Shown here one piece after another: positions 25,070 to 34,192 of a stretch of 43,631 nucleotides of DNA. Numbering within the stretch: position 1 is the stretch's first letter; every line of letters begins with the position of its first letter. The position numbers were made by a program, and so were the translations under genes. Origin of the DNA: Parachlorella kessleri (Eukaryota > Chlorophyta > Trebouxiophyceae > Chlorellales > Chlorellaceae); the NCBI GenBank assembly GCA_001598975.1, contig BBXU01002135.1:1-43631 (forward strand). The letters are read 5' to 3'. A model generated the notes under the pieces. It searched no databases and was not told where the DNA came from. It saw only the letters and a list, made by a program, of their open reading frames with translations.

Positions 25070-25757
25070 GGCGTCAGACGTCTATTAGCATGGGTGGCAG
25101 GTAGTGCGAACAGGGAGTGACAGTTGAGCTGGGCTGACAGGGCTGGATGCAAAGGATGTGCCTGAGTCTTGCCTGAGTGCTGATCCAGACGTCTATGTTG
25201 ATTCCTCATTGCTGATCTCCCGGCCTGAAGGCTGTGTAGGAACTGCATCGGAGCCTAGGTGACTGACTGACTCCGGCTAATGGTCTCAGCATACCTTGAA
25301 AAATGTTTACAGGTGAGGTAGTTGCTGGAGCAGTGTTGCAACTCCTGAGGACGTGGAACAACAGCACAGAGACAGCTAGGTGCAGTGCCATAAAATTCAA
25401 TGCGCCCCTGTGTTCAAATTGGAAAAAGAAAGAGGAATTGCTGGCAGGAGTAAGCAGCAGCACGGCTACACTCTGTCAGGGTCACAACTTTGCAGTGCAT
25501 GTATGGTAATCCACAGCAGCAACCCCGTTATAGTCATGTCAGCTCTCTGTCAAGCAACATGCAGTCAGGTCCAAAACTCTCTGTCATACACAGCAGCAGA
25601 CCAGGAAAGAGGCTGGCACGTGTTCCAATAGCACCGGCTACGCCACCAGCAGAAAGTGCAGGCCACAGGCGGCACGCCCCAGGTTGAGGCGAGTTTGCAA
25701 CAGGTCTGCATGTCAATCAGTCACAAACGTAGTGTCCTACTTCACCAGACGTCACTT
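25070..25757. other. Intergenic: convergent 3' ends of CstF77 and the AT-hook gene
   Basis: 688 bases between convergent genes, presumably the two 3' UTRs. A TTACA (TGTAA on the minus strand) at 25307-25311 could serve the minus-strand gene. No domain appears in the short open frames. Confidence 0.45.
25307..25311 (-). terminator. Possible poly(A) signal TGTAA for the AT-hook gene
   Basis: TGTAA on the minus strand about 450 bases after the stop at 25758. Weak support, since such a motif can occur by chance. Confidence 0.25.
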
Positions 25758-26475
25758 TCACTGTGCTGCCTTCTTTGGCGGTCGGCCCCTGCGGCGCGGC
25801 GTGGGCTCCGGCTGCTCAGCAGGTGCCTCGACCTTTGGGGTCTTTGGCACCCGGCCCCGAAGCTTGGGGGTGACTGTCTCCGCCTCCTTGGGGGTCTCTG
25901 CATCCTTGCTGGCCCTGGGGGTACGAGTCTGCACGGGGGAGGGCACCAGTGGCAGGCCATATCAGTTCGGCAGTGACTTGCGTCCTGGGCACAAGGACGC
26001 CAAGCAGGCACCTGGAACATTTAAGGAACAGTGGCAAGCCAGTCCGGCTGGGTTGTACTGCGCCGCTGGGACTTGTTCTCAGCAAAACGGACTGATAGCT
26101 GGGAGGTAACTGTGAGGATGCTCACCGCCCGAGGGGTTTTGGACGGGGCTGGTGAGGCAAACTCGTCGCTGAAGTGAAGGGGGGTCTTATGTGCTCTGCA
26201 AACCAGCCAATAAGGATATTGTAATCAGCAGCCACCCAAGGAAGGTTAATAGTCAACAGCATAGTTCCATGGGCCGTTAGCGCTTGCCGTGTCGATCTGC
26301 GGACTCCATCCCTGATAACCGTGCCGCCGGCCTCTTTGTTGGTCTGCCCCTTCTTGCCCGAGGACGAGAGGGCGTACAGCAGGACTACCGTGAATAACAG
26401 GGTGGCAAGCCCCACACAGATGGGGATTAAGAGCGGGTTCTGAGACAGCTGTAACAACTGCTGCTGGAGCTCCAT
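25758..26475 (-). CDS. Small single-pass membrane protein with TP repeats and C-terminal AT-hook
   Basis: I do not recognise a family. Exons: 26288-26475, 26126-26195, 25758-25928; in phase, 142 residues, stop TGA. Residues 1-13 are polar (MELQQQLLQLSQN), residues 14-35 are one hydrophobic helix with no signal-peptide cleavage look, and the rest is basic and disordered. The tail holds seven Thr-Pro sites, several followed by Lys or Arg (SKTPRA, TRTPRA, VTPKLR, PKTPKV, EPTPRR) like cyclin-dependent kinase sites. It ends in RRRGRPPKKAAQ, a classic AT-hook that binds the minor groove of AT-rich DNA. A membrane anchor joined to an AT-hook suggests inner nuclear membrane (or nucleoid) tethering of DNA; this is inference. 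The first intron begins with GCAAGC. Start chosen at the Met before the hydrophobic helix; an upstream in-frame Met at 26574 would add 33 residues. Confidence 0.72.
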
Positions 26476-28248
26476 CTTGCTATGGCTACCAGAGCAAGAT
26501 AAAGGTGAGGAAATAACAGAGCGATCTAGGCGAGCAGGGCCCTGCAGGGCTTCATGACTGGACCTGCCGTGCAACTTTCAAATTGCTCAGCAGGACTGGC
26601 AACAGCTATAACTTTGGGACGCAGAGAAGCGACGGCCTGTGGCGATTTATCGTATGCAATTTTTCAACGTCTTTCACTACGGAGGGTGTGCCACCCAGGT
26701 CTGTGCAGCAACAAGTGCATGCAGTAGTTCATGCTGATTGCCCTGTAATCACTTTGATTAACCCACTGAGGTCACTGCGTTGACCTTTGAAGCTGAGAAT
26801 GTCCATCACACACACTTTTCGCCCCTTTCATGCAATTCCCATATTCGACGTAAGGGGGTGGGCAGCAGCTGAGGTGCACAGCTCCCAGGCGCTGTGAGTG
26901 GGCAGCTCAACGGCAGCTGCAGCCTGCTGAATTGTCAGCCTGCACAACCCCTTCAAGGTGCAGTCCACTAACATTCCTCCCTCAAAGCTCGCGTGAAGTG
27001 CACGACAGGAGCAGCCCCCTGCCAAACAGCTTAACAACTGCCGAAGCTAAAGGCTCCCCGGTCCACATCAGCAGGCGTCCTCCAGCCAGCCCGCCCTGCC
27101 TGAAGATAGGCCCTGCAGTAGGCCCGTTAGTTGGCCGACATCAAAGGGAAATGATGCCTCTCTACTTCTCTGCACTTCCACCACTCACGGCCGCCGCTCA
27201 CCGCCTCCCCGTCCGCCCCCACACCCCAGACCCAAACCCCCACGGCACACCCCCCACCCACCCTCACCACCAACACCGCCGACTCGCCCGCCAGCAAGTA
27301 CCCCAGAATTGTGGCACCATGCCTGCACCTTTCCCGGCCAGCCGCCCTGAAGCAGAACTGCTGCCGTTGTTGCTGGCCTCATGCAAAGCTCCGCCACCTA
27401 CCTGTAAATGGCTAGGGTGTTTGCGTGTGGGTGGGTGGGGCCCTTTATGTCCTGCGCAGGCCACAGTGTGCAGGCTGCTGCCTCAAGCAACTACCCTCGC
27501 AGGCTTCCCTCTTTCCCGTGTAGCAGGGTCAACGCTCCAACCTGAGCGCATAATCTGAGTGGTAGTCTCAGGCTGCTGCGGGCAGCCGGCCCCTGCCCAA
27601 GGCTTGCTGCTGGCAGCTGCGGACCGGTCCATGACAAGCAACCGGAGATGGTTGGCTGTATCATAAAGATGCCTATAATGTCCTGATGCCTATGTCAGTA
27701 CCTGATATCACAGCCTGCCAGGCGGGGTAGGTACATTTGTTGTTTTTCCTTTTCATCGCAGCTTGCTGTGGCAGGTTGTCCCTCAACTGCCATGCTTTGT
27801 CACTTACACTCCCTCGGTGTCTTGTGTGAGCCTGCATACAAGTCATGAGGACAATCCTTTGTGAGCAGCAAAGCTTGGAAATCCAATGCAGCTCGATGGA
27901 GCTCTTCCATGCAATCTGTATCTGCTACAATTAGTTTCTAATGGAAAGGTAATGGAGCCTGCTTACGCTTGCAGCTGCGCCTCGGCTGCACCAGGAGCTC
28001 CACCCTCGTAACAGAGTGACAGGTGGGTGAAACTCCTCGACCGCGTTTCGGTGCCCTGTTCTCCCGTCCAAGGACAAGGTGTGCTTTCTGCCAGTGAGCT
28101 TAGATAGGGTTTGAGCTTGGTTCTGGCTGGTTCTGCTCTTTGGCTGACCCGAGACTCACTTCGGTAAAGGGTCCCTGTTGGCCGGCCTTTCCCAGGGAAT
28201 TGCACCTGTTCAATCCTCAAACCTGTAGCTCAGTCAACTGTTGGCAAC
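26476..28248. other. Intergenic: divergent upstream regions, with a C-rich tract
   Basis: 1,773 bases between the AT-hook gene (leftward) and the first ShK gene (rightward). A 208-codon plus-strand frame at 26932-27558 exists only because the DNA is C-rich: it is Pro/His/Arg-rich, has no domain and no clear splice partners. I see no convincing gene, though a short or fast-evolving one cannot be excluded. Confidence 0.4.
27207..27264. repeat. C-rich tract with G-quadruplex potential on the minus strand
   Basis: At least seven runs of three or more C lie close together on the plus strand, so the minus strand has many closely spaced G runs. It lies in the divergent upstream region. Confidence 0.6.
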
Positions 28249-30253
28249 ATGGTAGCGGGCAGGGGCATAGCAGCCTGGGCAGCCATAGCGGTCCTGATGC
28301 TACTGGGTCTCCAGCACAAGCTGGCCATGGAAGGCAAGAACAGCCATGCACGCCAGTCCATGCAGCATGTCGGTTGCCTTGCTCATTAAGCGACATGCTC
28401 CACTGGCTGGTGGGTGGGCTCGGCTTAACGGCATCATGCCAAATGTCATATGCAGGCAGAGGGCTTTCCTCTGTTGAAGTTGCCAGCACTGGAGGCATTG
28501 CGTCTGTCAGCCACCGCAGGCTGCTGCAGCAGCCAGGTAAGGCCTTCAGCCCAGCGTCTAGGGTCCTAGGAATTAATGCTCACCACACCCGCCGCGTGAG
28601 CCATGTTACTGGGCAGTGCATTCAGCTTGGCCAGCAGGAGACCTTGCCCATACCTTTACCGTTAAACCCTTGCTTCCTACCGACCAACCGAGCTTGTTGC
28701 GCACGCGGCGGTGCAGGTCCAACCGGGAACACCACAACAAACGCCACACTCCCCGCTGCGCCTGTCTCCGCCCTGCTCAACCCCCAGCTCACAGTCGACC
28801 CCGCCACGCCTGCAAATGCCACCAACGCGACGGCTCCCTCCTCGCTGTCCCAGCCCATACCCGCGGCTGAGGCACTGGCGATACCTGCGGGCGGTACGCC
28901 CGCCATTGGCGGTCCAGCTGCCCCTCCTGTGGCTGGCGGGCCCCCTCTGGCCTTAACAGCCACAGCAGCAAACCCCCCGGCGCCCGCCCCATCCTTTGTG
29001 GCAGTAGATCCACCGGGTGCCAATGCCTCCTCCCCGGCTACTGCCCCTGTATCAGTGCCGGCGCCCGAGTCGCTGGCATCCCAGCTGCTGGCTCAGGTGG
29101 CGGCACCACCGCCAACGCCGGAGGCCATGCTGGCCGCAGCTGCCGCACCCCTGGCAGAGTCCCCCTCCCTGCCAATCGCCACTGTTCCTTCCCCGGCACC
29201 GGCAGCAGAAGTGTCCCTCCCAGCACCCTCCCCTCCCCCGCTAGCAGCGCCTGGGCCAGCTGGAGAGCAGGTGCCTGCGGCACCACCCCCTCGTCCCAGT
29301 CCTGAGCTTTTCAGCGCCGTCGCTCCCATCAGCCCTCCAGCACCCGCTACGCCTGCTGCGGCGGGCTCAGGACCGGTAGCAGAGAGCCCTGACGTTGCCA
29401 CTGGCAAACCGCCAGTGGCAACGTCACCGGGACCAGTGGCGGAGAGCCCTGCTGCCTTGCCAGCACCACCAGTGACACCGACCCCGGCGCCATCAGCGGT
29501 GCCCACACCGTCGAGCCCCAGCACTGAAGGGATTTCAACACCTCCTACCCCTCCCCCAGCCCTGGGACCAGCAGCAGAAGTTGGTGCACCACCCCCCACA
29601 GCAGCAGTGTCCCCCATTCCCACAGCAGCCGGTGCAGCACCTTCGTCTTCCCCCTCAGCTTCACCCTCCCCCTCTCCAGCCGCTACCCCTGCCACCTCTT
29701 CTGGCCCGCAGGCCGAGGGGGCCGCCACAGTCCAGGGCGTGTGCACAGACGACCCGCCCAGCACCAGATACACCTGCGTGCAACACCATGACTGGGGCCA
29801 GTGCGATGACACCTGGCTGCTTGCTGGGGGCTGGTGTGCCAAGACTTGCGGTCAGTGCCCGGGGGTGCCGGGCCTGCCCCCAGTGCCCATTCCACCTTTG
29901 GCCCCAGGGGTAAGTATGGTGGGTTCTACTGGTACTAGGGTACTGTACGAGACCACCCAGACTGCTGTACCTGTGTCGCAGGACAGACGGTGCACTGTGC
30001 CCTGCCCTGTTGTATCTTAAGGCAGGTATGTGAATGCCTTGTAGTGTCGGTGGGTTGAGGGCTGCCGCCCAGGGCAAGTACGCAAGTGCTGTCGCGAGCT
30101 GCCCTGCAGACCCCCTGCACCGACAACCCTCCCGACGACCGCCACACCTGCGCCCAGCAGAAGTCCTGGGGCAAGTGCAACAACAGCTGGATGACGGAGC
30201 TGAACTTCTGCCTCCAGACCTGCGGGAGGTGCTCCCTCCCTGCGGCAGGCTAG
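28249..30253 (+). CDS. Secreted Pro/Ala-rich protein with two ShK-type domains (copy A)
   Basis: Exons: 28249-28333, 28456-28536, 28717-29909, 30110-30253; in phase, 500 residues, stop TAG. An N-terminal signal peptide (IAAWAAIAVLMLLGLQ core) is followed by a short basic HRRLLQQPG segment, then about 350 residues rich in Pro, Ala, Ser and Thr with NAT/NTT glycosylation sites, like algal hydroxyproline-rich wall proteins. The first ShK domain (near 410-450) has cysteine spacing C-x10-C-x8-C-x10-C-x3-C-x2-C, with DDTWLLAGGWC and AKTCGQC. The last exon encodes a second six-Cys domain ending CLQTCGRC. ShK domains often accompany extracellular enzymes or matrix proteins; no enzyme domain is present here, so a wall or matrix role is inferred. 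Intron 1 begins with GCAAGA. A 16-base-pair perfect inverted repeat lies inside exon 3. Tandem paralogue at 31348. Confidence 0.8.
29390..29426. repeat. Perfect 16-bp inverted repeat with 5-base loop inside coding exon
   Basis: Arms 29390-29405 and 29411-29426 are exact reverse complements (arm TGACGTTGCCACTGGC), loop AAACC. It codes DVATGKPPVATS in copy A and is absent from copy B. Confidence 0.9.
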
Positions 30254-31347
30254 CATCTGCTCCCCCTGCAGCAAAGCTGGCTGCGAGTTGTGACCCTTGA
30301 CTGTACATAAGTATATATGTGTGTGTATGAGTAAGCACTTCTTCTATGCCCCAAGCAGAAGCATCAGGCCATGGCAGGTCTATCTATGACGCTGCCAGCA
30401 CCGCTTTACACCACATGGCCACTTAGCCGCTGTATTTCCTCAGCAGCCGTTGCAGCACTGGTGTGGCACTTAGTGATGGGATGATGAGGGTTGCAAGAAG
30501 GTTGCTGCTGTCATGGGGTCTGTTGCGGTGGTTCTACATGGCAGGTGCTAGGTGAGTCATGGTTGACTCAGAGGGCAGCAGGGTGACCGGTGTGCCTGCT
30601 GTTGTGCTCACTCTGTGCACTATGTGCATCTGACAGCACCACCCGTACAGCGTGTTTTTGTCAGCCGCTTGCCATGCAAGTCACTCAGGAAAGTCCTGTG
30701 CCCAGCTTGACGCATGCATGGCACATACTCCCTTAATGAGTCAATTTTGGGATCCGTGTAAGTGCTGTCGTGTTGGCTATTTTGTATTTCAAGTGGTATG
30801 ACGATATATAAGGTTACCAGCTGCATTGGTGACGTCTCTGCTCCTTTACATGACGAGGTGCAAATCCCAAGAGCCACACTGTGGCAAACCTCACATCCCA
30901 TGCATGTCAAAGAGCTTGCCAGGAACGAGCTGCATCCCATGGGGGAGCTTGTTGACATGCTGTAGACCTGCCCCAGACTCTGTCGGACATGAGACCATGC
31001 AGAGCACGTTGACAAGGTGTCCACACATTTTTTAAGAAATGCAGCATGTCAATGGGAGTGCTCACGTTGCAGATGGAAGCCCAGTGGGAGTGCTTACGTT
31101 TGCAAGTTCTCTCCAGCTGCTGTGGCAATGCAGCAGCAGGCAAGTGGCACAGTGCCATAATACAGATGCCATAACTAGAGCGCGAGTCAAGCGTCGCCTT
31201 GCTGCCTTTCGTTCTTTCAAGGTGTGCCCGCAGGGTTTAACCGTGAGCCCCGTCCAAAGTAGGTCCCAGTCTACTGAGTGCTTGCTCTGCCTTGCCTCGT
31301 CAGCTCCGTGCTTATGTGAGGGTTGAATTCGCACCTCGCTGGACATT
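30254..31347. other. Intergenic between the two ShK genes
   Basis: 1,094 bases holding the 3' UTR of copy A and the promoter of copy B. A short alternating TA/TG stretch follows the stop near 30305. TGTAA at 30757-30761 might be a distant poly(A) signal. No gene seen. Confidence 0.45.
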
Positions 31348-33280
31348 ATGGCAGCCATACCAGGCCTCACAAGCTTTGCAGCACTGCTGGCAGTCATGCT
31401 GGTGGGCTTCGGATTGAACGTGCTGGCCATGGCAGGCAAGGACTATGCCATGCAGCACCAGGCTTTTTAGCATGAGGAAAGCTTCAGAGGGGATGCAACT
31501 AACAGGAGAGCTCTCGAGGGCTTCAAGGGCAACAAGCATGCCTGGGGTAATCGCAGGATGCATGACACCACCGCACCAGCTGTGAAGCGCAGGTGGACCG
31601 AGGCCATTCTCTGTTGCGGTGGCCCAAACGGAAAGCATCGCACCTGCCACCCACCGCCGGTTGCTTCAAGCAGGTAAATTTAGCAACAAGTTCCGTCTAT
31701 ACCTGACCTGGCAGCACAACATGTTCCTTACCCTGCAAGGTCAAAGGCCAGTACCAAAACAATGAGGCAGCAACCCCAAGCTTGTCTGTAATCCCAGGCA
31801 AGTATTCCCCTGAACCAGCGAGTGGGCAATGTAATCGCCTGCCTACATATTTCCACTTAAGCGCAATGCGGTGCTATGCAGGCCCAGCGCCCACCGCCAC
31901 AGACAGCATCCTCCCCGCTGCACCAATCGACGACCTGCTCAACCCGCAGGTGACCAACAACGCCTCCACTCCCCCAGCAGCCCCAGCAGCGCCCTCCATA
32001 ACCCTGCCCATACCCGCAGCTGAGGTACTGGCGGTGCCTGCGGGTAAAACGCCTTCCATTGCAGGCGCCCCGGCCCCTCCTGTGCCCGGTGGGCCCCCTC
32101 TGGCGGCAGCCGTTGCCAGCCCGCCCACGACCAACCTGTCCAGCCCCAATGCCACAGCGGCTGCCGCGGCCGCACCTCGCACCACGCCCAGCCCCACTGC
32201 TGCCATCGCTCCAGGGCCGGCGCCCGAGACCTTGGCAGCACAGCTGCTGGCTCAGGTGGCTGCACCGTCGCCCACGCCAGAAGCCGCGCTAGCTGCTGCT
32301 GCCACGCCCCTGGCAGAGACCCCTGCCCCTCCGCCACCGCCACCGTCTCCCCCCATGGAATTGTTCAGGGCCACCTTCCCAGTTACCCTACCAGCCCCGC
32401 AGCCACCAGCACCCCCCTCGCCCCCTGCTGTCACCTCCGGTCCCTCAGCGGAGAGTGGCACTGCCTCGCCAGCGCCACCTGTCAGCCCCACCCTGGCGCC
32501 GCCTGCTTCACCTACCCCAACCCCAACGCCAGCGCCTGCGTCACCTGTTTCACCAGCCCCATCCCCAGCGCCTGCGCCTGCGCGACCTACATCCCCAGCG
32601 CCTGCGCCTGCGCCACCTGTATCCCCAACCCCAGCGCCTGCCCCGGCTCCACGTGGCGCACCTTCACCTGCTTCCCCCGCCTCTCCAGCTGGACAGGCGC
32701 CAGCCCAAGGTGCTTGCACCGACAACCCTCCCAGCAGCATGTACTGCTGCGTGCAGATCCATGGCTGGGGCCAGTGTGATGATGTTTGGCTGACTGAGGG
32801 CGGCTGGTGTGCCAAGACTTGCGGTCGCTGCCCGGGAATTTCGGGCCTGCCTCCGGTCCCAATCCCGTCTTTGCCTCCGGGGGTGAGCCGAGGCTGGCTG
32901 AGATATAGGATGGGTTGAATGGAAGCCCTTGGTCGTGTCTGGCCCCCCTAGCAGGCTGTCTGCAACCTCTGTTTCGCGTATAAGCTTGCAACTGCGTGTG
33001 TGGCTGGCTGCTTCTGCTTGAACCTCGGGAGATGGGCAGTGACTCGGGTGCCAGGCTAGGGAATGACCCTGATTGGGTTGGTCTGGAAGTTATGAGCCGC
33101 TGAGGTATATGACCTGAGCCTGCAAGCTACCTGCAGACCCCTTGCACCGACAACCCTCCCAATGCCCGCTGGACCTGCGCATAGCAGCGCTCCTGGGGCA
33201 AGTGTGACAACATCTGGATGGTGGAGGGGAACTTCTGCCTCCAGACTTGCCAGAGGTGCAGCCTGCCAGCAGCAGGCTAG
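31348..33280 (+). CDS. Secreted Pro/Ala-rich ShK-type protein (copy B), second ShK domain cut by in-frame TAG
   Basis: Tandem paralogue of copy A with the same four-exon plan: 31348-31435, 31593-31673, 31882-32882, 33137-33280. Signal peptide, HRRLLQAG, a Pro/Ala/Ser/Thr-rich linker with matching islands (LPAAPIDDLLNPQ, PIPAAEVLAVPAG, AAQLLAQVAAP), then ShK domain 1 (DDVWLTEGGWCAKTCGRC, with one extra Cys in YCC). In the last exon the codon at 33182-33184 is TAG where copy A has CAG. This would end the protein at 405 residues, missing the last 32 codons of domain 2, although those codons remain intact up to the old stop at 33278-33280. Intron 1 begins with GCAAGG at the same place as in copy A. 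Probably expressed but truncated, or a young pseudogene; a base error is possible. Confidence 0.78.
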
Positions 33281-33460
33281 CATCTGCTGCAAAGCGCCGC
33301 CTTAGAGCGCTGGAGTAGAGCTGCAGCACTGGCGGAGTAGTGACCCAACAATGTGTATATGCACATATGTATGTATACCCTGGGACGTTTGTGCACTTCC
33401 TGGCTTCAGATCGGGCCAAACTCACGTGATCCATGTACATATGTATGCTAAGGTGCTCTG

Positions 33461-33491
33461 TATAGGCCCGGATTTTAAGAGGGGGCCTATA
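33461..33491. repeat. Inverted repeat TATAGGCCC / GGGCCTATA
   Basis: Arms 33461-33469 and 33483-33491 are exact reverse complements, separated by 13 bases, and flanked by ATGTACAT-type palindromes. It lies in the presumed 3' UTR of ShK copy B. Confidence 0.75.
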
Positions 33492-33583
33492 TGTACATGT
33501 ACAGTTGTACACTATCAAACATGTTGTGCTTCCCTCCTGCCAAGGCTCCTGGACTTTGGCACATTACCCTTGCCTGCATCCTC

Positions 33584-33588
33584 TGTAA
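33584..33588 (+). terminator. Possible poly(A) signal TGTAA for ShK copy B
   Basis: TGTAA about 300 bases after the ancestral stop of copy B. Chance occurrence is possible. Confidence 0.3.
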
Positions 33589-34192
33589 ACTGTGTGCTAC
33601 TTGTCTGCCATTTGCTCACTATTGTGGCCCACATGGGGAGCAGGACTGATTGCATCAGAACTCCAGGCAGACACTTATATGTGCCATGACGTTCTGGGTC
33701 TGTACACTTCTTGTTGTAGCTACAGGAACGAGTGCTGGTACCACGGGGGGTCTCCAAGGGGGATTGGTCCTCAGAGTTGGTGGGCCCCATGATGCAAAGG
33801 CTAGGCCCCTATCAGTATCATAATCTTCTGCCACTCTGCTGCCAGCCACCCTCCACTAAGAGTTCCATGGGGGGGATTACCTCAAGATTGAGGATCGTAT
33901 AAGGTTTCTTATAAATGACACAACGAGAGGGTGGGGTCCAGCAGTCAGGGAAGCACCAACCCCACCCAGTGGAGAGACGCCAGATGGGATAGCGAGGAGA
34001 ATCACGTGTGACCCTCCTGGCGCAGACATAATATACTCTCTGGAGCAGTATCGCGTGTCTTCCAGGTGGTCGTGGCCAGGCACATGGCGCGCCTGCTGTG
34101 CGTGCTGACACAAAGCGCGGATAAAGAAGGGCGCAAGTTGACCCCACGTGCAAATTTTGTAACCCTTCCACTGCAATCATAAGTGCGATGCA

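Larger units (their letters stand above)
33281..34192. other. Intergenic: ShK copy B 3' region and transporter promoter
   Basis: 912 bases. The left part has TA/TG-rich and palindromic stretches with a stem-loop at 33461-33491 and a TGTAA at 33584-33588. The right part should hold the transporter 5' UTR. A Met frame at about 34084 could be an alternative upstream exon but shows no domain. Confidence 0.45.

Noticed and set aside
26932..27558. 208-codon plus-strand frame
   Set aside because: Composition follows the C-rich DNA, with no domain and no plausible splice partners.
29093..29842. 249-codon open frame on the minus strand
   Set aside because: It is the antisense shadow of the Pro/Ala-rich ShK exon: Gly/Ala-rich, no domain, no start context.
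33182..33184. TAG read as glutamine (altered nuclear code, as in some ulvophyte algae)
   Set aside because: TAG ends ShK copy A and the transporter, TAA ends AGA and TGA ends five other genes, so all three stops are in normal use.
28249..33280. ShK domains as evidence of a toxin
   Set aside because: The domain name comes from an anemone peptide, but the fold is widespread in extracellular enzymes and matrix proteins; the long Pro/Ala linker and algal context do not suggest a toxin.
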